Below are positions 22,101 through 32,866 of a stretch of DNA of 64,000 nucleotides, piece after piece (position 1 is the first letter of the stretch; each line of letters starts with the position of its first letter). The translations under genes and the position numbers were made by a program. Source of the stretch: Cladophialophora immunda (Eukaryota > Ascomycota > Eurotiomycetes > Chaetothyriales > Herpotrichiellaceae); assembly GCF_000835495.1 (NCBI RefSeq), contig NW_015622541.1:3348001-3412000 (forward strand), in the 5' to 3' direction. The notes beneath the pieces were generated by a model. The model saw nothing but the letters and a program-made list of their open reading frames with translations. It ran no database searches and was not told the origin of the DNA.

Positions 22101-24216
22101 CAGCGGTCTGAACCTGATGAATCGAACGGATTCTGCAAAGGCGGACGCCGAAATCTCCACCATCTCGGAGAACGCGTTTGGCAAGGTCGAGGTTGATGGG
22201 CAATTTCATCGACGAAGTACCGCGGGCCCCTCAGCGTTATCAGTGACGGCCAGCGTGGCCGCAAAGTCCAGATCTGTTTCACCTCGCGGCAGTGGCGCGA
22301 GGACGCCGCTCTACGAGCCTAACCACTCCTACCAGGGGAACGATGCCAACGTTTTGCGACTGTTGGACCATCACTTTTTGGAAAATTTCCCCATTGATCA
22401 AATGGACTTTGGCGGAAATCGACCTCCTGCCGACACTAGAACACCCATTCGAAGACCTACCGACGTCTTGCAACAGAGCGGCGGCAAAGCGGCGCAACAG
22501 GAAGAGAAATTCCGCAGTGAGCCATGGCGCCCTTTAGGCCAGCTGCTGACTCAATTTTCGGAGCATACGGCTGCCATCAATCGAGTGTGTGCAGCGCCTG
22601 ATCACGCCTTTTTTGTGACAGCATCAGATGATGGAACCTGCAAGATCTGGGACACGATCAGGTTGGAAAAGAATGTCACGGCGCGTTCGAGATATACGCA
22701 CCGGCGCACTGAGGGGGTGAGAGTAAAGAGTCTCTGCTTCATTGAGGAGACGCATACCTTTCTCAGCGGCGGCGACGATGGAAGCATTCATGCTTTACGG
22801 GTCGACTATAGGAGTGTCGACGGTGGTGAGACTTCGCGGTACGGCAGACCGAGCCTCGTGCGGGACTACCTGATACCGTCGAACCGAGCTGTGGACAACG
22901 TCGGCGGTCCCGAGGGTAGTGCTGCTGGATCCGTGTCAGAATACGCCGTGTGGCTTCATCACTATCGCACGCCAAACTCCCAATCTATCTTACTGGCAGC
23001 GACCAACAGATGTCGTATTCTTGTGATCGACATGAAGAACATGGAGATCATCCACAGCATGAATAACCCGGTACATCATGGGACACCGACTACGTTCTGT
23101 GTCGACAGGAAACGCCATTGGTTGCTCTTGGGGACGAGCCACGGAATCTTGGACCTGTGGGACTTGCGGTTCAGGTTGCATTTGCGTAGTTTTGGCATTC
23201 AAACCGACTCACGAATAGATCGGCTCCTGATTCATCCCGCAAAAGGTCACGGGAGATGGGTCATGGTGAGCGCTGGCGGGGAAATCAGTGCCTGGGACAT
23301 TGAAAAGATGGTCTGCCGAGAAGTTTTACGACCGAGCACATTCAGTCCCAAAGGTGGGCAGACCCGCCCGTATGAAGCGTGGTCTCCAGACGAGGAGAGC
23401 AGTGAAAAGATTCTGTCGCGATTTGCCAAAGAGGTCTCGGAGAACGACAGCCTCATCGGACCGCAGTTTCATCGCGCTTCGACCACTAATGAGATGTCGG
23501 ACGGTTCACCTGTGAAGAGATCGGCTTCGTCATCCAGCGCGGCCTCGCCTTCGACCTTTCCGATCCTTGCAATGTATGTCTTCACCGACTACACCCAGAG
23601 CTCGAACCCAGATAGTCCCAACAAACACTCTATCCTCCTGACCGGAGGTGTTGATCGAGCCTTGCGATACTGGGACATTGGTCGACCGGAGAACAGCTTC
23701 ATTGTCTCCGGCCCGCAATTGCACGATGCAAACGAGGATGGCTATGTGTCGCCTGGGAGCATCAAGTCCAAATACAAATACGAAGTCTCGCATCCGTTGA
23801 GCTTGAGCGCGGGAGCGCAGATCGCCCTCATCCAGGAAAAGGTCAACGTTAGTGAGGAAGCCGCCACGCCGGGGCAGTCGCCGAGGAAGACATCATCTTA
23901 TACCCGTGCTTCGAGAAATGCCACGACTCATGTCGCTTCCACTCCCACGAAAAGATCGAATACACCTACGCCAAATGCGACGACGAGCAGTCAGCCTGGC
24001 ACACCGAATGTACACCGAAACTCCGGGACAGGCACTGCGTCCACGCCTTCAACCCCCCAAGCAGTCAAACCCCCTCGTAATACAATCATCAGCGCGGCAC
24101 AGCAGCAATTGCTCCGAACGCACTTGGATTCCATCACCGACGTGGTAATGCTGAGGAAACCGTATGGATGCGTGGTCAGTGTGGACCGAGGTGGGAACAT
24201 CTTTATATTCCATTGA
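19162..24216 (+). CDS. VPS15: Vps15, regulatory serine/threonine kinase of the class III PI3-kinase complex
   Basis: Single exon, 1684 residues. Vps15 (p150/PIK3R4) anchors and activates the PI3-kinase Vps34, producing PI3P on endosomes, vacuole and autophagosomal membranes. The start MGQGYS fits an N-myristoylation site, as in known Vps15. The kinase domain (about 30-310) has a catalytic loop HGDIKTEN near 144 and LTDFSSSFKP in place of the usual DFG, followed by the very characteristic EDNPADFSFYFDTSSRRTCY and IAPERF blocks. HEAT-like helices follow (about 380-830), then a Ser-rich linker with RRXS-like sites (about 850-1050), then WD40 repeats to the end (ASDDGTCKIWDT, LLGTSHGILDLWDLRF, LTGGVDRALRYWDIG). 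This kinase-HEAT-WD order and length are those of Vps15. The 3' end has an AATAAA 86 nt past the stop. It is divergent from the TBC gene. Confidence 0.97.
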   Translation: MGQGYSMTTLSAASASIDVPELADLVHEKTLASARFMKSVRARSQQGFVFVKAVMKPYSSFQVHEYIRQLTEERSILADIPNALGYQRIIEVPSGGFLVRQYMFSSVYDRMSTRPFLEDIEKKWLAFQLLCAVRDCHARNVYHGDIKTENILVTSWNWLYLTDFSSSFKPVNLPEDNPADFSFYFDTSSRRTCYIAPERFTSVNLEETQGELNWAMDIFSVGCVIAEIFLEGPIFSLSQLFKYRSGDYSPEHTHLNKIEDPEVRAMILNMIELDPEKRYNAEQHLSFYRSKIFPEYFYSFLHQYMLNLTRPATALKPVELNLGSLSEFDEKIERVYYDFDKISFFLGYGPSSTKLSSRSPLTMKSSNKVKTPDADPSLYDGSLLFLTLVESSLRNTAKASARLKACDLLVAFAERLPDEAKLDRILPYIVGLVADQSDVVRAAAIYAMTSIFEMIEVVSPINAYVFPEYILPRLKHFGFGPSGEPSVLVRSAYASCLASLALSAERVLDMVHAIRADGRLSALREDELASQQSFDALYDYGRREIVPHFEESTVALITDPEASVRRALLGSISRLCVFFGSQQSSDVILTHLNTYLNDKDWILRCSFFEALVGIASYIGATSLEKFILPVMVGSLTDPENFVLEKVFRSLARMAALGLLQKSTTWELVGIAARFSIHPSIWVRESAIQFIVLSAKYIPAADQYCIVLPVIQPFLKGPISALTEERILDNLKRPLPKIVFDSATNWAARKGNSLFWTAASRDGGLTLSDPSTPQNPSALTKRLLTRIPPSQKDKDDQISLESLRNLGMTADDEIKLLALREYVLKISRHKPSEDTDERYRMLNNIIALNQIDVAPQNVFFDSRQPIRENTSGPRRAQKRSRMDERHSLADALLDASTSIDDHMSRRISSAEQSSGTATPATKPMDIQNRRPSEMRTNGTPTIAVERASVSSRPSITNGGTSINGDRLSLRRNTSLELRRRSSGLNLMNRTDSAKADAEISTISENAFGKVEVDGQFHRRSTAGPSALSVTASVAAKSRSVSPRGSGARTPLYEPNHSYQGNDANVLRLLDHHFLENFPIDQMDFGGNRPPADTRTPIRRPTDVLQQSGGKAAQQEEKFRSEPWRPLGQLLTQFSEHTAAINRVCAAPDHAFFVTASDDGTCKIWDTIRLEKNVTARSRYTHRRTEGVRVKSLCFIEETHTFLSGGDDGSIHALRVDYRSVDGGETSRYGRPSLVRDYLIPSNRAVDNVGGPEGSAAGSVSEYAVWLHHYRTPNSQSILLAATNRCRILVIDMKNMEIIHSMNNPVHHGTPTTFCVDRKRHWLLLGTSHGILDLWDLRFRLHLRSFGIQTDSRIDRLLIHPAKGHGRWVMVSAGGEISAWDIEKMVCREVLRPSTFSPKGGQTRPYEAWSPDEESSEKILSRFAKEVSENDSLIGPQFHRASTTNEMSDGSPVKRSASSSSAASPSTFPILAMYVFTDYTQSSNPDSPNKHSILLTGGVDRALRYWDIGRPENSFIVSGPQLHDANEDGYVSPGSIKSKYKYEVSHPLSLSAGAQIALIQEKVNVSEEAATPGQSPRKTSSYTRASRNATTHVASTPTKRSNTPTPNATTSSQPGTPNVHRNSGTGTASTPSTPQAVKPPRNTIISAAQQQLLRTHLDSITDVVMLRKPYGCVVSVDRGGNIFIFH

Positions 24217-25156
24217 GTTGGGCATCTATCGCTGGGCATGGGTCTGAAGAATGGGTCCTCGTTCTTCCCGAATGACGAGATCGCGAGTGTCACTCGCGTT
24301 GAATAAACCCCCTGGGCCTGTGGTCGAGGGACTTATTTCCCTGGCCATCCCTTTCGAGAGGGGGCTTGCAGTGTAGTTGCATCGAAAAGAAAGAGCAATA
24401 CCCATAAATGAAATCCGTGAAGCAAGCATAGATCCCAACACTTGGTCAGTCATCGACGGTGCCGAAGCTGACCTTTGGGACCTGCTGCATGTATAGAACC
24501 ACATCTTCTCTACCTTCGTCATTCGTTCTCCTCCTGTGTTTGCCCTAGTCGAATCGACTCGCCGATGGCCGGAGTCATGCGGAGCAACATGAACAGCCCC
24601 GTTTATGTACCGACTTCTTTTCGTCCTTTCAAAACTTTCCGGCTCTCGCTCGAACTAGCTGTCCTGTTTCATTCAACAACCCTTGACGCTGCTCGATCCC
24701 AGCTGACTATTGGCTCAGGTACTGTGAAGACACATTGTCAGGGCGGTTTTGTCGAGACATAGAGAATAATACTGTGGTGCGAGAGCATTTGTTTCCGCAG
24801 GGACAATTGGCCTCGGCTGTTTCCGAGTGTTCAAGTGCGGGCGACCGATCTTGCGCGAAATCGGTGGTCCTGATCTGCATATTCCTGGCAGAGAGACCGT
24901 AGGGCCAGGAAAAGAGGTTTATTGAACAGAGGCGGGAGCAGAGGAAGGAAGGGAAGGGAAAGACAGAGGAGGTGAAAGACGAAGAGGAGAGGATCTATTG
25001 ATCGGTGCGCAGGAGAAGGTCGAAGCAAGCTCAACCCACATCATCATCATTTCAACCACCAACTTCAACGAGATCGCCTGAGGAGAGACGAGACGACGAG
25101 ATCACACACAATACTATCACCGTCCTTTTCTTTCTGTCCCATGACATCTCGCCACC
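24217..25156. other. Intergenic region, VPS15 3' UTR and dehydrogenase promoter
   Basis: About 940 bp between two forward genes. The first part should be the VPS15 3' UTR (AATAAA at 24302). From about 24900 it is purine-rich, then leads into a strong GCCACC context at the next start. No other gene is seen. Confidence 0.55.
24302..24307 (+). terminator. Polyadenylation signal candidate of VPS15
   Basis: AATAAA, 86 nt beyond the VPS15 stop codon and in the same orientation. Fungal poly(A) signals are degenerate, so this is only suggestive. Confidence 0.35.
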
Positions 25157-26254
25157 ATGCCCTCCTCCCAAGAACCACCCCCTGAGCCCGCGTCGGCTAC
25201 GACGACACCGCTGCCCCATGGGACCGAGCACATCGCACTGATCGGCGTCGGCGCTATAGGCATCTCCTTCCTGGCGCTGCACTTGACCTACACGGCCGCG
25301 CGGGTGTCGGTGTTCGACCCGCGCCCGGACCTGCAGGAGCACGTCGCCGCCATCTTGCCTCTATATCTCCCGTCGACGTCGTCGTCCGCAGGTGCCGAGG
25401 AGTCCCGTCCTGAGCTCTCGATCGAGCAGCTCGCGGCGTCGGGCCGGCTGAGGTTCTGCACCTCGCTGCGCGACGCCGTGCAGCACGCGACGGTCGTGCA
25501 GGAGCAGGGGCCCGAGAACCTGCAGTTCAAGCAGCGGACATGGTCCGAGGTGCTGCGCTACGTGAGCCCCGCGACGCATCTGTGGTCGTCGACGAGCGGG
25601 ATCCCCGCGAGCCAGCAACTCGCGCACCTCGACGCCGCGAGTCCTGCGCTCTCAGAGGAGGCCATCGCCGCGGCCCGCGCGCGCCTGCTGATCGTGCACC
25701 CGTTCAACCCGCCGCACCTGATGCCGCTGCTCGAGCTGGTGCCGTCGGCACACACGTCGGGGCCCGAGACCGCGTTCGCGCGGGCGTACTTTGGCGCGCT
25801 GGGCTCGATCCACCGCCCCATCACCGTGCACAAGGAGACGGCGGGCTTCGTGGCCAACCGCCTGTCGTTCATCCTGTTCCGCGAGGCGTGCCACCTGGTG
25901 CAGGCGGGCGTGTGCTCCGTGGCGGACCTGGACGAGATCGTGCGCGCCAGCCTGGGCCCGCGCTGGGCCGTCGCGGGGCCCTTCAAGATGTACAACTTCG
26001 GCGGCGGCCCGCGCGGCATGCGCGGCTTCCTCGACAACATCGGCGAGAGCATCGACGGCGTCTGGAAGGATGCCGGCGAACTCAGTATGGATGACGACGC
26101 CACGGGCGGTTGGAAGGATACCGTCGTCGAGCAGACCGCCGCGGCGTACGGCGTGCCCACCGCGGAGGAGATTAGGAAGAGGGACAGGGGGCTGAAGGCG
26201 GTCGTGAGGGTCCAGGAGGAGCTGGAGCAGGGAGAGGGACAGGCCATGCCATGA
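25157..26254 (+). CDS. 3-hydroxyacyl-CoA dehydrogenase / lambda-crystallin (L-gulonate dehydrogenase)-like enzyme
   Basis: Single exon, 365 residues; the start has an ideal GCCACCATG context. An N-terminal Rossmann fold begins with IALIGVGAIGIS (GxGxxG at 30-35), and VSVFDPRPD follows at the second strand. The catalytic-type histidine is in LIVHPFNPPHLMPLLELVPS (His181). The C-terminal helical domain has ETAGFVANRLSFILFREACH and RWAVAGPFKMYNFGG. These are the features of the 3-hydroxyacyl-CoA dehydrogenase superfamily; single-domain cytosolic forms of this length include L-gulonate 3-dehydrogenase (CRYL1) and hydroxybutyryl-CoA-type enzymes, and I cannot choose between them. The gene is strikingly GC-rich with G/C at most third positions, unlike its neighbours, and this creates long antisense open frames. 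It converges on the DENN gene. Confidence 0.85.
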   Translation: MPSSQEPPPEPASATTTPLPHGTEHIALIGVGAIGISFLALHLTYTAARVSVFDPRPDLQEHVAAILPLYLPSTSSSAGAEESRPELSIEQLAASGRLRFCTSLRDAVQHATVVQEQGPENLQFKQRTWSEVLRYVSPATHLWSSTSGIPASQQLAHLDAASPALSEEAIAAARARLLIVHPFNPPHLMPLLELVPSAHTSGPETAFARAYFGALGSIHRPITVHKETAGFVANRLSFILFREACHLVQAGVCSVADLDEIVRASLGPRWAVAGPFKMYNFGGGPRGMRGFLDNIGESIDGVWKDAGELSMDDDATGGWKDTVVEQTAAAYGVPTAEEIRKRDRGLKAVVRVQEELEQGEGQAMP

Positions 26255-26933
26255 GAACAGGGCAAGCAAAAATCCGGATCTACCCAGAGAGACGGGCATA
26301 GATGGAGCAATTGAAACCGAAAAAAAAAATACGTCCAGAGACAGTCAGCGTCAGATGGACATCGCGACCACGAGGAAACAAAACACCAAAGAGAGCGACG
26401 CAGTTGACTCGAATATTCAAAACGTTGATACGGATGGAACTCTGCCTCTCTGTTGTGGTCTGATCTGTCCTAGTTTGCTCGACCTTCCCTGTTTCAACGG
26501 GTTTTCAGTACAATATCTAGATCCTCAAACACTTTGTTCTGGTTTCCATTTTTCCAATGTCAATATTTTCTCTCTTGCAAGGCCATCAAAGTCAAGTGTC
26601 ATGCCTGAACTGGGCAATCCAACTGGGTTGTCATGAATATAACTGGTAAATAACAAAAAAAAGCAATCTCGCACCATAAAAGCCCGTAAGCAGTAGCAGC
26701 CGCACCAGAATTACAGATTAACCTTCAAAGAAACAAAAGTCGGAACATGTCGAACGTCGGACAGCGAGGACAAACATATTGCCCCGACACGACGACAACA
26801 AAGGGGTACCATGTTGTTCGTGCCGCTTAGTTTCCAAGAGGTATTGCGCCAAAGCTCCTTGCCATCCCAAATTCGATGCAGATCCAAATCCAAATCCATG
26901 GTTATGCAAAATGATGATCTTCAGTCTGGTGCC
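26255..26933. other. Convergent intergenic region with two 3' UTRs
   Basis: About 680 bp between the dehydrogenase stop and the DENN gene stop. It is AT-richer than the flanking genes, with A-runs near 26320 and 26650. No gene is seen. Confidence 0.6.
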
Positions 26934-29833
26934 CTATGCCTCCAAGACACGGCTGAGAACGGGACCTCGGCCAGGAGGCGGTTTGACATTTTCCTCGGAC
27001 ACCGAGTCTCCTTTCACGCTGCCAGTACTGCTGGCAACATTCGCGTGGGCTCGCTCGGCATCTTCATCCTCAACAATCTTCGTACGGTCAGGACCTCGAG
27101 TGTTGTGGTTGAGCGACTCGCGAGCCGTGTAGTTTGTTGGCGCCGTGCTTGCCATGCTCAATGCAGTGCTGGAACGTTGGTGCACCAAGTCTGGTGTTGG
27201 GGGGATCGAGCTTCGTTCGCTCTGAGGGGTCAAGTGACCTGTGCCTGCGCGAGAATCGTTGGCAGTATGATCGACGGGAGACAAATTCTCGCTGTCTTGT
27301 CGAACATGGCCTGTTGAGGCCGACATACTGGCTTCGTCCGTCTCGGCCTGCTCGTCCTCTTCGACATCAGCCGCTTCGTTGGCGAGCTGAAGCCCCTCGA
27401 CAGCAGCGGCACACTGCTCACTGATGTTGCGGATGATATCAGCAATGGCATCAGTCTTGTCACGGAGATGACGATCGGCCACATCAGACATGCTGAGCTC
27501 TGAGTAGCGTTTGCTAGCTCTCTTATTGGCAGCCAGGAGCTTGTTTTCCATTTGCGGCGTGACGTCTTGGCCGTCAATGGAGCCAGATCTCGATGGTCGT
27601 TTGCTAGGCCTGGCGTTCTTGAGTTCATCACCATCCTCAGCAATCTCATCTTGTTCTTCTTCATCTTGGTCGCCTTCTCCCTCTTCTTCATCCTCCTCTT
27701 CGTATCCTTCGTTGATGTACTCTGCCAACTCGGAAGCTGATCCAATGGAGCGGACAATGTGTTCCATATGGTGCGTTTGGCCGGTGATGAGCGATCGGAG
27801 GTGGAGAACGACGCGCTGAGCTTCATCACGTTGTCTCTGCAGCGTCTGATTCGTATGTTGCAGAGCCGCGATCTCCTTGCGATTGCGAGCACGTTCTTTC
27901 TCAAGGTCTTCGGCAATGCCTTGCTGGAGCACCAACGCCTCTAAGGCGTTGTCACGCTGTCTCTCAGTGCCAGACAGACGGAGAGCAAGACGGGCAGCAT
28001 CATCCTTCTGTTGGTCGATAAGGCCGGTAAGTCTGCGGTTCTCGCGCTTGTGAGACTCAATCTTGACACGAAGCTCTGCCAGCTCCTTGTTGAGAGACTC
28101 GACGAAGGCTTGGAATTTCTGGAACTGCAACTTCCATGTCTCAACTTCTTGCTCAAGGTAGTTATTCCTCTTTGCAACCTTGGCAAGCTCTGTGTCCATG
28201 CGGCCCTTCAGGTTGATGAAGTCCTGCCATGCTTCAAGTGCGTCTCTCGAATATTGGTTACGTTCTCGAACAATCTCATTCATGTGTCTCATTGAGATCT
28301 TGGTCATCAGGGGTTTCTTCATGGTACCGCCAAAGATGGCCTTGACACCAGTATTGCGGCCAAGCTTCTCGCAGACATGGTCCATGACTGCCATCACAGC
28401 GTCCTGGTTCCACCATGAGGGGTCCTGAACACTTTCCACCTCACCGCGCAGAACAATGATTTGTCCGGCGGGGATGAGCTTGCCACCTCCATAGGCAGAC
28501 TTGAGATGCTGGGGGACACCGCTTATCTCAACGTCGCTGTTCAAGGCTTGTGTCAGACGGTTGATCATCTTGGTGCGTTGGCCAGCGGTCAAAATGTTCG
28601 GTGGATGATCCGTGATGACGAGATTCCGGTCCAGGTCCACCAGGAGAGCATCCTTGGGAGGCTGGAAGAGAGATCGACATTCAGTGGTGATGCCCAAGAT
28701 ATATGGTCCAGGCTCTTGCACCATTTCGCTGGCATTGCGAGCATGGACAACGGGCACATACAGGCCGCTCCATTCGTATACGCGAACACAGAATCTGATG
28801 GTTTCGGCTGCGATTGTGAGCATGGCTGGGTGGTGGCTGGTGAGAATGATACGGCGAGTAGGCGAGACAGAGGCCTCGATGAGGCCTACAATATTGGGAA
28901 TGCTCAAACAGCAGAAGAGCGGCCACATGTTGAAGTTCTGGAATCCGGTGGGCGAGGACGGGAATTGGTAGCAGAGGGCATAATCTTTCATATCGATCCG
29001 TACAAGGTCATTCAGTCGTGGAGCAGGGAAGCTGAGGATTCTGGAAACCTCCTCGGCGTGAAACAGGTTGGTGGCCTTGTTCCAGTGAATCCACATTCCT
29101 CGCAGGTAGTCGCCCAGGAGGTTGTAGAGAGGATATCTGGAAAGAAAGCTCAGGCAGTAGGGAATCCAGTAGGTCTCATCGGCGACATCTCTGTAATCGG
29201 ATTCGGTCTTGCGGCGAAGGTCGCGAATGGTTTCGGCTCGTTTCTCATCGGCTCGTGACCAAACTCGCAGAGCAATACCGTACAAGGTGTGTTGAGAATC
29301 TTGCTGGAGGACGAAAGAGTGATGAACGCAATGTGGCTGACTTCTGCCAGTGCAGATCTCGACATCATGTGGAAAGCACGCCTGTCTCGTGGTCAGTGGT
29401 TGTAATCAAAGCGTGGGGAGCAACAGCAACGAACCCTCATGGCACTGTGCAGAGCTCTTGCAATTTCATTGTCACTCTCCAGCCTGGGGCTGCTCCCCAA
29501 GATCTCGGGAAGCCAGAACTGGCCCACAGCTCCCTTCATATGTTGAATCTTGCCGTGGGATGGAGGTGGTGCTTTGACCCATTGCGACGGCTCCCTTCCC
29601 ACGCCACAGACCATGTAGGCATGGGTCAATGTCTTTGGAGTCGGTCGATTGTTCGACTTTGCGAGGGTCGAGGGGAGAGGTTGGGTGATTCGTGAGTGGA
29701 GAGATGAGGTTCGGCTGGGAACCATGGCATTGTCAACTTGCTGTTCTCGGGTAGCAGGGCGATTTGTATCGCGGGTCTGAGGTCGAGCAGCCATTGAAGT
29801 CATTGAGGTATGACCTCTGAGTGAGGGACCCAT
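26934..29833 (-). CDS. DENN-domain protein with C-terminal coiled coil (probable Rab GEF)
   Basis: Two exons, 29833-29435 and 29381-26934, with a 53-nt intron (GTTCGT..GACAG, branch-like CACTGACC). The phase-0 join reads SAMRACFPHDVEICT. The product is 948 residues. DENN proteins are exchange factors for Rab GTPases. The u-DENN block FPHDVEICTGRSQPHCVHHS leads to LYGIALRVW (about 135-175). The central DENN has LFCCLSIPNIVGLIEASVSP, then RRIILTSHHPAMLTIAAE and VYEWSGLYVPVV (about 288-350). A long heptad-rich coiled coil (about 560-690), an acidic stretch (EEDEEEGEGDQDEEEQDE) and a disordered tail follow. The N-terminal 130 residues are Ser/Thr/Arg-rich. The donor GTTCGT is unusual, so the intron is less certain than others here, though frame and domain continuity support it. 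The Rab target is unknown. Confidence 0.87.
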
Positions 29834-32800
29834 GCTGTCGGTTCAAAGGTGGCAGGGAGGTTAAGCCTGAGCAATTCAGTCGTGTGAGCTTGGATATCAA
29901 TCCTCCAGCAATTCAACCCAGAACCAATGGCGAGCTCCAGACAGCCCTGGAGCCTTTGAATCTAGGGATATCGTCGCGGAGAGTGCAATTGTTTTCTTTT
30001 CTCCTCGAGACAAACGGAGGGGAAGAGGACGTGGCTCAGAGACAGCCCCCGCGGTGTGAAGAAAGAAAGAAAAAAACCAACGGGCTCCGACCGTTGGGAG
30101 GATAGAAAAGCACCACAGGTACTGGAACGGCGTAGGTGCCAGGAGAGATTGTTGCAGGGCACAATTGAAGCTCCATAGATTTCAGGAGTCCATCTGGCAT
30201 TGGAAGCGAGAGGAAGCGCAGCATGAGGTGTCAGGCCAAGCCCACCGGAGGCACATCAAGTGCCAGGACTAGCAGTGGTGGACTCCGGATATGCAGCTAA
30301 GAAGATGAGGCTTGCAGGGGTTAGAAACCACTCTCGACCGTGGAGCCCATAACCGAGAATGGGTGCCCATCTCCATGTTCCTCGTACCTACTTGTAGGTG
30401 CGAGCCTGCGAGGTACCTGGGTTTCCTCAGCTGTCTTCGCTCCTCGTCCTCTTGCCATGGTGCAGCAGCGCAGATCAGCCACAAGATTGAGGGAATCTGG
30501 TGAGTTTCTTCCTCTGTCAAATCTGTCTACTCACGACGTACCAAAAGACTCTCAACTCCTCCTCCTCTCGCACGAGCACAGAGTTTGCCCCGTCCAGGTA
30601 CACAAATCCGAATGGCGAATCTCTGCGCACTAGCCTCTGCCTGCGCCTGCGCCTGTCCCTGTGCCTGAGCCGTGCCCGTGGGCCCCTGTCGCAAATCATC
30701 CAACAGCCCAAAGAGCTATCTGTCCCATCGCCCCCCAGGTTGGGTCTAGCCAGGAGCTGAGGGACACACACCATCCAAGTCGAGCTGCCCTCCCACACGG
30801 AACCACGCCGGTTTGGGGTTGGACGTGCCCCTGGTGTCCTGCAGGACCCTGGCTCACTGTTTTCCCCGGCAGCCCTCAATTTGGTTGGCAACCAACAATC
30901 CTGATCCACCTGTCTGTGATGAGCCAGGAAAACTTGGTTGATGGCCTGGGTGACGGACGTGTGCCTGAAGCCCCGACCTGTGGCAGACCTTTTTTGGCCA
31001 CTTCCATCACAGGCTGGCTGAGGCTTTCACATTTTCTGGGGGGCAAGATGTGCCTCATACTGCTCCTCCCCATCGGTGACCCATCTGCTTGTGTGGGCTT
31101 TCAGGGGGGAGGGGTCAACTTTCTCGTTTGGGCTGCTCTTCTTGCTTGGACGTGGCTTGCCTTCCTGAGCTTCTAGGCTTTCGTATAGCGGGTACCTATG
31201 AGGCACAGACTTCTCCATACCCCTCTTCGCCCTTCCCGCGTGTACGGATTCTCTTGCTCGGCTCAAAAGAACTGGCTGCGTTGCAGGCACGGGCTATTCC
31301 TTTCAACCCATTTGGTGGGAAGTCGCCGAGCACAGATACGAATAACTTGCAGGCCACCGTCGCGTCTTTCGGGTTCCAGCCATCTGGCCACATGGGTTTT
31401 ATGTAAAGGACAAGCACGCAATTGGCCCTGTTGCACTCAAGGTTTCTGCTACGGACTGCATCTCGTCGAAATTTTCCTGCCAGGACGACAGTGATGAATC
31501 ATGGAGTCTGCGCGTCCGCGACACAAGAGTTACGAGTACGCACGGCACGCGGGAAAGGAGATGACTAGGAGAAAGATTCCCGTCTGGTTCGCAATTCCAG
31601 ACCGCATTCGGATGTGTTTCACGTCAAGGCTGATAATCCAAGCCATCAGATGCATTTACACTTCCGTCTTGCATGGAGAAGCCTGCTCCTGTTGGCCCGT
31701 TGCCGCGCATCAAGGTTTTCTTGTCATGCTTCCAGAAGTAACGCTGCACGCCTCAGGGGTTCATCTCATGTACCTACTACTCCATCGAAAGGAATCCGCG
31801 GGGTTGCCGGACGGATTGCGCCCAATCGCGATCTTATGACACGATCCGCTGGATCATTATTGCATGCCACTGCACGCAAGAAGTGACAGAACACTATCTA
31901 GGTTTGCCAGGATGTGCTCTGTATTGCGAACTTTGACTGCAGGGAGGGAATTGGTAACGGTAATTTAAGTTGGTGCGTTACCCAATGAACTGGCCGTCCT
32001 GCTCATCTAATCCCACGTGCGTGTTGGGTTTCCGGCGACCAGCGAAGTGACCACAACATGAGCCAACAATGAGAAGACAGAGAGAGGGTAGGGAAGTGAG
32101 AGAAAGAGAGAGGTATAGCCTGAACCTGCTGCTCTTGACTTCTCTCGCCTCTCGTTACCCCCGTTGCAGCAGCCTTGGCCAACTCAAATACCAGATTTCT
32201 GACTTGAAGCAGACTGCGGTGGTTCTAACATGCGCAAGACAACGCGGATTTCTAATTCCAATATTGAGTCTGATGTCCTCTGTCGAAGCTAAGGACACCT
32301 CCCAGCAGACTAGGAAACCTTCTATCATCCACGGCCAGTTCTTTTAGGGGAAGATCAAAGATATCCCAGTCGAGTCGAGACTGGCATTGATAGCCACGTG
32401 CTTTTGCGTAAAAGGTCTGGAATTTGGGAGCGGTTTACAGGCACCTTGCTGCCGATGTCGCTGGTTATGGTATCTAGCGGATATCTGCATTTGCATCGAT
32501 CCTGCTCTACTTGGTGACTGCACTAATGCTGATGCTGGGACAACTCAAAGCCAGGTACGAACGAGGAGAAGTATGAACTCAATGTTCCCAGGAACTTCTG
32601 GGGTCTGGGTAGTAGAAAGCCTTGTCAGTTGCATTATTCTTATTTCAGGAAATGGATCGTAGTATTAGTCCAGCCCTTCACCGAGGCTGCAGCGTGACGT
32701 CGAGATTATCCCTCACTCGGTATGAAGTGCCACCTTCGTTATCGATAAGGAAAAACCGCAGACTCTGGAAGTTTTGAAGGAACTCCTGCGCCATACTCGA

Positions 32801-32866
32801 TGGATCCCATCTACGACCTGACTACCCGCATCCGCAGATTCATGTCTCGCTGAGATTGACGATGCT
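29834..32866. other. 3 kb region without recognisable genes (divergent DENN/BCD1)
   Basis: Only short open frames with no protein similarity I can recognise. It contains imperfect hexamer repeats of GCCTGC type near 30625-30665 and a GA-rich patch near 32068-32115. It could hold long 5' leaders, a non-coding transcript or decayed sequence. No tRNA or rRNA signature was found. Confidence 0.5.

Noticed and set aside
25558..26310. 250-codon antisense frame over the dehydrogenase gene
   Set aside because: Explained by the extreme GC bias of the sense gene; no known motif.
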